Shown here: piece by piece, positions 52,568 to 61,244 of the stretch | Position numbering within the stretch: the first letter of the stretch is position 1 | Layout of the letters: every line of letters begins with the position of its first letter | DNA from: Streptomyces sp. A 4/2 | Lineage (GTDB): Bacteria > Actinomycetota > Actinomycetes > Streptomycetales > Streptomycetaceae | Direction: 5' to 3' | DNA: 64,000 nt | Assembly (NCBI RefSeq): GCF_940670765.1 | Contig: NZ_CALNVW010000017.1 | Span: 62,001-126,000, forward strand | Translations under genes and position numbers: made by a program | Notes under the pieces: model-generated | Told to the model about the DNA's origin: nothing | The model's database searches: none | The model's input: only the letters and a program-made list of their open reading frames with translations

Positions 52568-54393
52568 TCGATGAGGAACCCGGCGCGTTCGCGCTCCTGC
52601 CGCAGGTCCGCTCTGAAGAGCCGGCTGAGCGGGGGGTACAGGGCGCGTACGAGTTCGTCGGTGACCGGTGGCGCACCTGCCTGCCCTTGGCCCTCCTGGT
52701 GTGTCTGTACGGAGGCGGCGGAACCCGTGGGCCCGGCCCCTCCCGCATCGGACCCCACATCGCCTCCCGCATCGTCGACGGGTTCGGGCTCCGGTTCCGG
52801 TACCTGATCCGGTTCCGGGGGCGGCGGTTCGCTGGTCTCCTCCTCGCGCTGCACCACCGGGCGGGACCGGCCCGGCGGAGACGGGGAACCGAACACCACG
52901 CTGCCGTCGGACAGCCGCTGGGCGACCCCGGCGGCGACCGGGTAGGAACCCGCGTCGGCGAGTCCGTGAGCAGGACCTGAACTCGCGCGCTGCCCTCCGG
53001 TGCCCGCCAGGGAACGGGGTACCGGAGGGCCACCGGCTCCAGTGCTCCGCTGTACGGCGGCGAGTGAGGCCCGAGACGTCGAGGACGAGGCAGCCGGGAC
53101 CGGGCCGGGTGGTCTGGAGGGTAAGGCGTCGGCTGCGGGTACCACGGTGCGCTGGACGGCGGCTCCGGTCGACTCGGGGTCGCCGTGCGTCCAGCGCACG
53201 GGCACGGTCGGGGGCACGGGAGCAGCCGAGGGCGCGCCGGTCCGGGCAGCCGCCCCGGCCGCCGTAGCCGATCGCTGCACTGCGGCAGTTGACTCCCGGC
53301 CCGCCTCCGCCCCTTCCACCGCATGCAGGGGCAGCGGGCGGTCGCCTAGCAGGGGCGCCACCGGGCCGGTAGGCGGAGACAGCGGGGAGAGCGAGAACTG
53401 CTCGCTACCGGGTGCGGAGGTGGTGCGCTGCACCGGATCACGCAAAGCCTGGGCGCCGCCGTCGGTTCCGTCTCCCGCCTCCCGTGGCGGAACCGGCGGA
53501 GCTGGGCGAGAGACCAGCGGGTCCTCACCGAGCAAAGGGGCGGTGGGCTCGGCCGGGACACTCTCGGACGCGAACGGTACGGCGGCTTCGGAAGGTTCGT
53601 CCCCCGCGTCGGCTCCCTCCCTAACAGGCACCTCCCCAGCAGGTCCCTCCGCGCCGCCCGGCCGGTCCGTACCCGGGAGAGATGCGGCAGCCTGCCGCTG
53701 TGCCGTCGGAGGGAGTGCGGACAGAGGCGCCCCGAGTCCGGGCGTACGCCTGGGTCCGCCGGGCAGCGGATTCCCCTCAGGAGCCGCGACCGACCGCTGA
53801 ACGGTCCCGGACAGCAACGGTCGCTCCGGCTCCCGCGCGGACTCCGCGGACATGACGTCCGGCGCCGCTTCCCCGACCGGCTGCTCACCCACCAAGTGCC
53901 GCACAGGCAGCTCCGACACCGTCGAAGGCCCCGCCGAGGTCATGGCCGGCGTTCCGTCCCCGTACGCCGCGTGCCCGCCGGAGGAACGCTGCACGGGAAC
54001 AGGCGCGGTACGGGACACCGCCCCCGCCCGCAGTGGCATCTCGACCGCCCGCTGAGCCGTCGGCGCCACGGGCGGGCCAGGGACGGAAACCCCGTGCACG
54101 AGCCCCCCGGGCGCCTCCGGGCTGACCAGATGTCCGAGGGGCCTGCCGAGTGCGGTGTCCTGCCGGGTGGTGAGCCCGCCCTGGAATCCGGTGGGGTCGA
54201 TCAGCAGGTCCTGATCACCCAACGTCCGCTGCACCGGGGCAAGTTCACGCAGATCCACCCGGTCGGAACGGTCACGGCGATCTGCGGGAGCATCGGACAC
54301 CTGCGCGCCCGCGCCGGTAACCGCACCGGTACCCGGATCCGAATCCGCACGTGTACGCCGGTCGTCCCCGCGCAGCCAGGACAGCAGTCCCAT
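52555..54393 (-). CDS. Disordered VQR-repeat protein of the CIS operon
   Basis: A 612-residue Pro/Ala/Ser/Gly-rich protein, largely disordered by composition. It carries eleven VQR or AQR tripeptides spread along its length (for example PVQRTLG, PVQRSSG, GTVQRSV, AVQRSTG, VAQRLSD, VVQREEE). The N-terminus (MGLLSWLRGDDRRTR) and C-terminus (ALYPPLSRLFRADLRQERER) look folded. AQR motifs also occur in the N-terminus of the candidate effector at 57419. Role unknown; its place inside the operon suggests a structural or loading function. ATG at 54393 has GGAGGGGGAG upstream. Confidence 0.85.
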   Translation of the reverse strand: MGLLSWLRGDDRRTRADSDPGTGAVTGAGAQVSDAPADRRDRSDRVDLRELAPVQRTLGDQDLLIDPTGFQGGLTTRQDTALGRPLGHLVSPEAPGGLVHGVSVPGPPVAPTAQRAVEMPLRAGAVSRTAPVPVQRSSGGHAAYGDGTPAMTSAGPSTVSELPVRHLVGEQPVGEAAPDVMSAESAREPERPLLSGTVQRSVAAPEGNPLPGGPRRTPGLGAPLSALPPTAQRQAAASLPGTDRPGGAEGPAGEVPVREGADAGDEPSEAAVPFASESVPAEPTAPLLGEDPLVSRPAPPVPPREAGDGTDGGAQALRDPVQRTTSAPGSEQFSLSPLSPPTGPVAPLLGDRPLPLHAVEGAEAGRESTAAVQRSATAAGAAARTGAPSAAPVPPTVPVRWTHGDPESTGAAVQRTVVPAADALPSRPPGPVPAASSSTSRASLAAVQRSTGAGGPPVPRSLAGTGGQRASSGPAHGLADAGSYPVAAGVAQRLSDGSVVFGSPSPPGRSRPVVQREEETSEPPPPEPDQVPEPEPEPVDDAGGDVGSDAGGAGPTGSAASVQTHQEGQGQAGAPPVTDELVRALYPPLSRLFRADLRQERERAGFLIDTRH

Positions 54394-54442
54394 GGTCTCC
54401 CCCTCCTCCCCTGCGTTGCTGCCGTTACTGCCATCGCTGCCG

Positions 54443-54586
54443 CTACTGCCCGTTGAGGCGGGCCACCTGCGCGACGAATCTCAAGCGTTCCGGGTGCTCC
54501 ATATCCAGCAGATCGTCCAGCGGCCAGTGGAAGTGGTAGGCGAGGTACGCGACCTCCTCGTAGAGCAGGTCGGCCGCGTACGTCAC
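54443..54586 (-). CDS. DUF6760-type small CIS protein, 47 residues
   Basis: A short gene overlapping the preceding stop by four bases (GTGA at 54583-54586). The product starts MTYAADLLYEEVAYLAYHFH and ends RLRFVAQVARLNGQ. The aromatic Tyr-rich helix followed by WPLDDLLDMEHPER is the pattern of the small DUF6760 proteins found in phage-tail-like clusters (from memory). It may be a tail assembly chaperone-like component; no function is established. Confidence 0.78.
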   Translation of the reverse strand: MTYAADLLYEEVAYLAYHFHWPLDDLLDMEHPERLRFVAQVARLNGQ

Positions 54587-55041
54587 GATTCCCCCAGGCG
54601 GCCACCGGCGAGATCCACCGCGAACTCCTCCGAACAGGACGGGCAGGTCACGGCGGCACGGGTGTGCCCCTCGGCGTTGATCCGCCGGTAGAAGTCCTGA
54701 AGAAAGGCCAGGTCGGAGGCGAAGAGGTCCTCGATGATGCCCGGGTGGATGTCATCGAGGGTGCCGATCCGGGTGACGACCCGGGAGATCAGCACCACGG
54801 ACAGATAGGCCGAGTTCTCCCGTACGCGGTCGTCCCGCAGCGGCACGAGTTCATCGCGTGCGGTCGCGAGGCGCATGGCGCCGGTGCGGTGCAGGGTGCC
54901 GGAATCGTCGAGGTAGCCGCGTGGCAGCTCGAAGGTGAACTCGGTCCGCAGCGTGTCGCGGGAGCGAGCCGGTACGGCCGCACCCTCGTCCGGTGTCTGC
55001 TGGTCGATCGGCCCTGCCGGGAATTGTGCCGCGCGTCGCAT
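54583..55041 (-). CDS. Conserved CIS/tail assembly protein, unknown function, 152 residues
   Basis: A 152-residue protein. The middle block FELPRGYLDDSGTLHRTGAM then RLATARDELVPLRDDRVREN is typical of proteins next to tube genes in Streptomyces CIS loci. Near the C-terminus CPSCSEEF is a single zinc-knuckle-like pair. It sits between the main tube gene and DUF6760, coupled to both by overlaps (TGATG and GTGA), the usual place for a tail assembly chaperone. Function is inferred from position only. Confidence 0.75.
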   Translation of the reverse strand: MRRAAQFPAGPIDQQTPDEGAAVPARSRDTLRTEFTFELPRGYLDDSGTLHRTGAMRLATARDELVPLRDDRVRENSAYLSVVLISRVVTRIGTLDDIHPGIIEDLFASDLAFLQDFYRRINAEGHTRAAVTCPSCSEEFAVDLAGGRLGES

Positions 55042-55484
55042 CAGTCGAGTTCCATGCTCTCGTAGGTGAGCGCGAGCTTCTCCGTCAGCACCGAGGTGTC
55101 GCCCGCCTTGAGCGTGCCGATCTCCAGGGATTTGGGCCAGGCGTTGATGAGCTTGTAGCGCTTGATCGCGACGCCTTCGTAGTCGTAGACGATGACCGCG
55201 CCGTTGCGACGGGCGTCCGTCATCCGCCCGAAGCGGGAGTCCTTGATCCAGCGCTCGAAGCTGTTGTCCTCGGTGAGGCCGCGCGTCACCGTGACCTCAC
55301 CGGCCTTGGGACGGCCCGGCAGCTTCTTGATGGCGTACTTGCCGTCGGCGGTGTTCTGCTTCAGTTCGATGACGTCCTGTTCCATCTTCAGACCACTGAC
55401 CTCGGTGATCTGCTTGATGACGACGCTGTCGAATTCCAGACCGAAGGAATGCCCGACGGAACTGTCGAGATCGGGAAGTGGCAC
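55041..55484 (-). CDS. cis1: CIS inner tube protein
   Basis: A 147-residue gp19-family tube protein. Typical features are HSFGLEFDSVVIKQITEVSGLKMEQDVIE (core ITEVSGLKMEQ), KLPGRPKAGEVTVTRGLT and the C-terminal strand KLALTYESMELD. It would polymerise into the tube inside the sheath. It lies one gene downstream of the sheath gene and overlaps the next gene by one base. Confidence 0.92.
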   Translation of the reverse strand: MPLPDLDSSVGHSFGLEFDSVVIKQITEVSGLKMEQDVIELKQNTADGKYAIKKLPGRPKAGEVTVTRGLTEDNSFERWIKDSRFGRMTDARRNGAVIVYDYEGVAIKRYKLINAWPKSLEIGTLKAGDTSVLTEKLALTYESMELD

Positions 55485-55630
55485 AACAGACTCCTTACGC
55501 CATGCTCAGGAATTGACCGGAACACAGGCAGTCACACAGGCAGTGGCGCTGGCACTGGGCCGGTTCGCGGGCGGGGCGGTTCACGGGCGGGACGGGTAGC
55601 AGCCGGTTCACGGAGCCGGGGCGGCACGGG

Positions 55631-57187
55631 TCACTCGTCGATCCCTCCGATGCCACCGGTCAGCTGCGACAGCCGGAACACCACGAACTCGGCCGGTTTG
55701 ACGGGCGCCACGCCCACCTCGCAGATGACCTGCCCGGCGTCGATGCTCTCCACCGGGTTGGTCTCCCGGTCGCACTTCACGTAGAACGCCTCGTCCGGGG
55801 TGAGCCCGAACAGCGCGCCCCTGCGCCATTCATTGACCAGGAACGCGGAGACCGTACGGCGGATCCGGGCCCACAGCGCGTCGTCGTTCGGCTCGAACAC
55901 GACCCACTGCGTGCCGGAGAGAATCGACTCCTCCAGGTAATTGAAGAGGCGCCGCACGTTCAGGTACCGCCAAGCGGGATCGGAGGCGAGCGTCCGCGCT
56001 CCCCAAACCCTGATACCGCGGCCCGGGAACGAACGAATGCAGTTCAGTCCGATCGGGTTGAGCAGATCGTGCTCGCCCTTGGTCAGCTGGGTCTGCAACG
56101 CGACCGCCCCGCGCACGACTTCGTTCGCCGGCGCCTTGTGCACGCCTCGCGAGTCGTCACTGCGCGCCCACAGCCCGGCGACGTGACCGCTCGGCGGTAC
56201 GAGGGAGGCGCGCCCCGACGACGGGTCGGCGACGCTGATCCAGGGGTAGTAGAGCGTCGCGTACTTCGAGTCGAAGTTGGCCCGGTCCGTGCGCCAGGCC
56301 CTGACCTGCTGCGGGCTGAGCGCCGGGGGCGGGTCGAGGATGGCGATCCGGTCGCCCATCAGCTCGCAGTGGCTGATGAGTCCCTGCTGTACGGCGATCA
56401 CCGACTCCAGGTCCAGCAGCCCGCGTTCGTACGCGCTCATCAGGTCGGGAACGACGACCATCGTGACCTCGTCGACCGCTTCCAGACCGCTCAGGCCGGT
56501 CCGGCGGTCCGCGTCGCCGACGTACACCTCCGGCGTCAGCACGCCGGGCGCACCGGCCGCGGGAGCCGCCGGGGCCAACTCGACCGACTGTGTCCCGGGC
56601 CTGGCGGGCGCCGCACCGCGTCCGGGCTCCCGCATCTCGACGAGCTCCGACTTGGCGTTGACCCGGGTGGCGACGTTGTCCTTGCTGCGCTTGGTGGTGA
56701 CGGACGGATATGTCTCCGCCACCTGGCCGTCCCTCTTGACGATCAGCTGGAAGACGTCGGACGGCGGATCGTCGCCCTCGTCGTCGGCCACCTCGACGGT
56801 GATCTGACCGGTCACTCCGGCACGTGGCTTCACGGCGTACGGGCCGAGCTGCGTCTCCGAGCCGGCGGGCAGCTGCCCCGGCGCACCGTCTCCGGCTTCT
56901 TCGCCACCCTCCACCGGCTCCGAACCGTCACCGATGCGTACGACGTAGCAGGTGCCGCCACCATTGGCGAAGAAGCCGTACACGGAGGTCGCGAGGTACG
57001 TTCCGCCGACGAAATCGCCGAAGCGGCTCACGAACTGGCTCCAGTTCGTGATCAGGGTCGGCTCGTCGAACGGCCCCTGCTGGGCAAAGCCGACGAAGGC
57101 GGCAACCGAGGTGCCCACCCCTTCGATCGGCCGGGATCCGGACTCGATCTCTTCGACGTAGACGCCCGGGGACAGGTACGACGGCAT
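55631..57187 (-). CDS. cis2: CIS contractile sheath protein
   Basis: A 518-residue tail sheath protein. The N-terminus YLSPGVYVEEIESGSRPIEG and SVAAFVGFAQQGP is diagnostic. The C-terminal domain has GIRVWGARTLASDPAWRYLNVRR, of which WGARTLASD is the hallmark, then FYVKCDRETNP and VAPVKPAEFVVFRLSQ. A variable insertion lies at about residues 90-240. ATG at 57187 follows AAGGAGAG. It is the first structural gene of the leftward CIS operon and diverges from the candidate effector gene. Confidence 0.95.
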   Translation of the reverse strand: MPSYLSPGVYVEEIESGSRPIEGVGTSVAAFVGFAQQGPFDEPTLITNWSQFVSRFGDFVGGTYLATSVYGFFANGGGTCYVVRIGDGSEPVEGGEEAGDGAPGQLPAGSETQLGPYAVKPRAGVTGQITVEVADDEGDDPPSDVFQLIVKRDGQVAETYPSVTTKRSKDNVATRVNAKSELVEMREPGRGAAPARPGTQSVELAPAAPAAGAPGVLTPEVYVGDADRRTGLSGLEAVDEVTMVVVPDLMSAYERGLLDLESVIAVQQGLISHCELMGDRIAILDPPPALSPQQVRAWRTDRANFDSKYATLYYPWISVADPSSGRASLVPPSGHVAGLWARSDDSRGVHKAPANEVVRGAVALQTQLTKGEHDLLNPIGLNCIRSFPGRGIRVWGARTLASDPAWRYLNVRRLFNYLEESILSGTQWVVFEPNDDALWARIRRTVSAFLVNEWRRGALFGLTPDEAFYVKCDRETNPVESIDAGQVICEVGVAPVKPAEFVVFRLSQLTGGIGGIDE

Positions 57188-57418
57188 ATGAGTCTCTCCT
57201 TGACCGGGGAACACGGTGATTCTCACTGCGGGACCGATGTACCGGGAACGGATGCGAGGCCGCCTCGCGCGCACGGGCAACTGCCCTAAGAGGCAACCCA
57301 GTTGACCCACCCGTACCGCTCAGAGTTGCCCCGCCGTCTGGTGCACGCGCACTCCGTACGGTCCGTCGCCGCCGCCCACGCTGGCAGTCCTGTCCGGGAA
57401 CGGTGACCGGGAGTGCGG
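57188..57418. promoter_or_regulatory. Divergent region between sheath and effector genes
   Basis: A 231-base region that must contain the CIS operon promoter unless it is read from farther away. The only clear element is the inverted repeat GGGCA-AC-TGCCC (57275-57286). TTGACC at 57302 has no convincing -10 partner. No gene seen. Confidence 0.4.
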
Positions 57419-60400
57419 ATGAAGGCGACTTCGGGGAAGGAACGCGCCGACGCCACCCGCACCAGCCTGTCCCGCTCGACGGAGTCGTCCGCTCCCGAGC
57501 GCACCCCTTCACCCACCGCACCGCACGCCCGCAGGCTCGACCCGCGCACCGCACAGCGTCTCCAGGGCCGGTTGGGGAACGCAACGGTGGCCCGGATGGT
57601 GGTCGCGCAGCGCCTCACCAAAGCGCCCTCGGCGGCCGGCGGAACCGGACCGGCCCCCGTGGTGATCACCCCGGCCGAACAGGCGCCGGGGCTGCGCGCG
57701 GTCAACGCGGATGTCACCGCGAAGAAGCAGAGGGTCTCCCAACACCCGCCCGCCGCAGGCGAATCCAAGTCGGCCCAGGACGCGGCGGTCGCTCCCCCGG
57801 ACGACAAGGAAGCCCAGGGCAAGGCGGCCAACGCCGAGAAGATGAACGCGGCGAAACCGGGCGAGTTCAACAAGCAGGCGTTCATCGACGCGGTGAACAA
57901 GGCCATCGACGCGCAGGCCCCGAAGAACCTCGACGAGGCCGACAAGTTCTCCAAGTCGGGCAAGGCCGACAAGATCAAGTCCGAGGTGGACGGCAAGGTC
58001 ACCGACGGCAAGACGTCCTCGGCGAAGGACATCGACACCGCCACCAAGGCCCCGCCGGACACCGCGGCGGCCAAGGACAAGCCGGTCACCCCGATGACCC
58101 CCGACCACCCACCGGCGAACCCGGGCGCCCCGGACGCCGCCGCCGCGATCCCTGAGAAACAGCCCGCGGCCGTCACCGACTTCTCGGGCGGCCCCGAGGC
58201 GAACGACAAGGAAATGTCGGACGCCCAGGTCACCGAGGGCCAACTGGCCAAGGGCAACGAACCGGAGTTCAACCAGGCCCTGTCGGCGAAGAAGTCAGCC
58301 GAGGCCCACTCCGCGAAGGCCCCCGCGCAGGGCAGGGCTGCGGAGAACCAGCAGCTCTCCAAGGCGAAGGCGGGCGCCGCTTCCTCCGGCGCCCAGGCCA
58401 TGAATGCCCTGACGGCCACCCGTACCGGTGCGGGGAAGAAGGTCGACGCCGGGAAGGGCACGGCGAAGTCGCAGGACGAGCAGAAGCGCGCCCAGGTCAC
58501 CTCGAAGCTCCAGAAGGTATTCGACGCCACGAAGAGCGACGTCGAGAAGATCCTCTCCGGCCTGGACAAGCAGGTGGACGAGAAATTCACGGCGGGCGAG
58601 AAGGCCGCCCGGGACGCGTTCACCACGGACCAGAAGCGCCGGATGAACGCGTACAAGCACAAGCGGTACTCCGGGATGTCCGGTGGTCTCAAGTGGGCCA
58701 AGGACAAGCTCATGGGGATGCCGAAGGAGGCCAACAGCCTCTACCAGGAGTCCCGGAAGCTCTACGTCTCCCGCATGCAGGGCGTCATCTCGTCCGTCGC
58801 CGACCTCATCGGTACGGAACTGGGCAAGGCGAAGGCCCGCATCGCCAAGGGCCGGAACGAGTTGAAGGCCGAGGTCGACAAACTCCCCGCCGACCTACGG
58901 AAGTTCGGCGAGGAATCAGCGAAGGACTTCGCCGGAAAGTTCGACGACCTGGAAACCGAGGTCAACGACAAGTCGAAGCAACTGGTCCAGGACCTGGCGA
59001 CGAAGTACACAGCGGCCCTGAAGAAGATCGACGAGGACATCAAGAAACTCCAGGACGCCAACAAGGGCCTGGTCGACAAGGCGAAGGACGCGATCGTCGG
59101 CGTCATCAAGACGATCAACGACCTGAAGAACCTGCTCCTGGGCATCCTCGCCAAGGCCGCCTCCGCGATCATGAAGATCATCAAGGACCCGATCGGGTTC
59201 CTGGGCAACCTCGTGCGGGCGGTAGGAGCCGGGCTCCAGCTCTTCATCACCAATATCGCCGAACACCTCAAATCGGGCGTCGTGTCCTGGCTGCTGGGCA
59301 CCGCGGTCCAAGCGGGCCTGGAACTCCCCCAGAAGTTCGACATCAAGGGAATCATCCAGATCATCGCCTCGCTACTGGGCCTGACCTGGGCGAACATCCG
59401 AGCCCGAGTCACCCGCAAGGGCGTTCCCGACCAGGCCATGAGCGCGGTGGAACAGTCCGTGCCGGTCGCCCAGAACCTCGTACGAGAAGGCCCGGCAGGC
59501 GCGGTAAAGGAAATCGCCGCCGAGGCCGGCGACCTCAAGTCGACCATCCTCAGCAAACTCACCAGCTACCTGATCCCCACGGTCCTGATCGCGGGCATCA
59601 CCTGGATCGTCTCCCTGCTCAACCCTGCCTCGGCATTCGTCCGCGCGGTCAAGGGAATCATCGACATCGTCTCCTTTGTCGTGAACCAGGGCGCGCAACT
59701 GGTGGAGTTCGTCAACTCCATTCTGGACGCGGTCATTTCCATCGCGAACGGCGGCTCGGCCGGGGTTCCGAAGATGGTGGAGGCGGCGCTGGCGGCGAGC
59801 GTCCCGGTGCTGATCGGGTTCCTGGCTTCACTCTTGGGGATCGGCGGCCTTGCCAGCAAGGTCAAGAGCGTCTTCCATGCGGTGGCCCGGCCCGTCAACA
59901 GGGCCATCGACAAAATCGTCGACCTCATCGCAAAGAAAGGGAAGGCTCTCTGGGCCAGAGCGAAAGACAGAAAGGGCAGGAATGACGACAAAGGTGACGC
60001 GCGGAATTCAAGACCGAATCACCCCGATCGCACCGGCGCCGACACCAGTAAAGCAAAAGACAAGAAGCCATTCTTTTACACCCTCCCAAAGAGAAGATTC
60101 CGCACGGCAGATTTTGGAAGCCATACGCTCCTCTTCAAAGAAGTAGGAAGTCGCAGGGAGCTGATGGTCCACAGCACGCCAGTTTCGATAACCGATTACC
60201 TGTTACGCTGGAAAGACTCCCTTCCAAGCGTTTCTTCATCCGAAAGAACGACACAGGAATCTGCGCACAGCGACGCACTCAGCCAGCACAACGAAGTAAT
60301 GCGTGCGGAGCAGGCGCTACCAACGAAGAGGTCTGTCGCAGCCAGTCATCCCAACATGCAGGCTCGCTTTGATGAGTTGGTACTCAAATTTGAGCGGCTG

Positions 60401-61213
60401 GCCGAACTCCTGGCCCTCCAAAAGAAGCCGTTGCCACCGCTTCCTCCTCCCGTACTCCCACCGTTCCGAAACAGTGTTCTGGCTACGAATTTTACCGCCC
60501 ATTACATAGCGTGGCCACCTCCCGAAGGCCAGGTCTCCACAGCGAACAAGGGGTTCACGCTGAAGGGCTGGCGTTACGTCGACGCCAGAAAACTTCAAGG
60601 CCCGCAGGAATACTGGCTGAAGATGCACCTCCTTCCCGGTCGACTAGGGGGGATGGCGACCGACTCAAATCTTGTGCCGGCACGCCAGAGCGTAAACAAT
60701 CCGGACTTCTTAACAAAAGTCGAGGAGCCTGCTCATTCATTCCTCGCGTACTCGAATGAACATCCAAAGAACCCAGCGATCTGGTATCAAGTCAAGGTCG
60801 AGTTCGGCCACGGAGCACGATATGAGGGCTTCCCGAGTCTCATAGATGTCTCCTGGGGAACTTACGACAGTGACGGCAGCCAATGGATACGCAGACATAC
60901 CCCTTCGGGATCATATTCAGACCCTCAAAATCCCCCGCCAAATACAGCTGTCCAGACCATCAGCCTCAACACGGCCGGAGAAGCGAGAATCGCAGACCGC
61001 ATGGGCGGGGAGGAATACCTTTATTTCGCACGTCAGGTTGTTTTACTTCGAAAAAATGCCCAAGGAATACAGAAACCTTACGACTCGGTCACCGACCTGG
61101 AAGACCGGCTGGAGGCATGGGACCAGTCAAAACCTATCCCATGGGCCGGTCTACCCGTGATGCTCGACCTACTTAAATCTGTCATTCGACTTGGAGAGAT
61201 TACCATTCCCTGA
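57419..61213 (+). CDS. Large candidate CIS effector with exchangeable C-terminal module
   Basis: A 1264-residue protein. Residues 1-70 include TAQRLQGRLGNATVARMV, resembling the LQR-xxGNxAV motif of eCIS-associated proteins (from memory). Residues 70-340 are charged and disordered; 340-560 look like coiled coil (KSQDEQKRAQVTSKLQKVF); 560-850 contain several hydrophobic helices (YLIPTVLIAGITWIVSLL, VLIGFLASLLGIGGLA) that could cross or perturb membranes. From about residue 860 the DNA becomes AT-richer and a new module starts (FFYTLPKRRFRTADFGSH). It holds MHLLPGRLGG and DSNLVPARQSVN, a pattern like some His-Me nucleases. Three TTA codons (929, 1098, 1209). ATG at 57419 has GGGAG. Confidence 0.8.
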   Translation: MKATSGKERADATRTSLSRSTESSAPERTPSPTAPHARRLDPRTAQRLQGRLGNATVARMVVAQRLTKAPSAAGGTGPAPVVITPAEQAPGLRAVNADVTAKKQRVSQHPPAAGESKSAQDAAVAPPDDKEAQGKAANAEKMNAAKPGEFNKQAFIDAVNKAIDAQAPKNLDEADKFSKSGKADKIKSEVDGKVTDGKTSSAKDIDTATKAPPDTAAAKDKPVTPMTPDHPPANPGAPDAAAAIPEKQPAAVTDFSGGPEANDKEMSDAQVTEGQLAKGNEPEFNQALSAKKSAEAHSAKAPAQGRAAENQQLSKAKAGAASSGAQAMNALTATRTGAGKKVDAGKGTAKSQDEQKRAQVTSKLQKVFDATKSDVEKILSGLDKQVDEKFTAGEKAARDAFTTDQKRRMNAYKHKRYSGMSGGLKWAKDKLMGMPKEANSLYQESRKLYVSRMQGVISSVADLIGTELGKAKARIAKGRNELKAEVDKLPADLRKFGEESAKDFAGKFDDLETEVNDKSKQLVQDLATKYTAALKKIDEDIKKLQDANKGLVDKAKDAIVGVIKTINDLKNLLLGILAKAASAIMKIIKDPIGFLGNLVRAVGAGLQLFITNIAEHLKSGVVSWLLGTAVQAGLELPQKFDIKGIIQIIASLLGLTWANIRARVTRKGVPDQAMSAVEQSVPVAQNLVREGPAGAVKEIAAEAGDLKSTILSKLTSYLIPTVLIAGITWIVSLLNPASAFVRAVKGIIDIVSFVVNQGAQLVEFVNSILDAVISIANGGSAGVPKMVEAALAASVPVLIGFLASLLGIGGLASKVKSVFHAVARPVNRAIDKIVDLIAKKGKALWARAKDRKGRNDDKGDARNSRPNHPDRTGADTSKAKDKKPFFYTLPKRRFRTADFGSHTLLFKEVGSRRELMVHSTPVSITDYLLRWKDSLPSVSSSERTTQESAHSDALSQHNEVMRAEQALPTKRSVAASHPNMQARFDELVLKFERLAELLALQKKPLPPLPPPVLPPFRNSVLATNFTAHYIAWPPPEGQVSTANKGFTLKGWRYVDARKLQGPQEYWLKMHLLPGRLGGMATDSNLVPARQSVNNPDFLTKVEEPAHSFLAYSNEHPKNPAIWYQVKVEFGHGARYEGFPSLIDVSWGTYDSDGSQWIRRHTPSGSYSDPQNPPPNTAVQTISLNTAGEARIADRMGGEEYLYFARQVVLLRKNAQGIQKPYDSVTDLEDRLEAWDQSKPIPWAGLPVMLDLLKSVIRLGEITIP

Positions 61214-61244
61214 ACACTTCGAAATCCCCGCGAGAGGGGCAACT

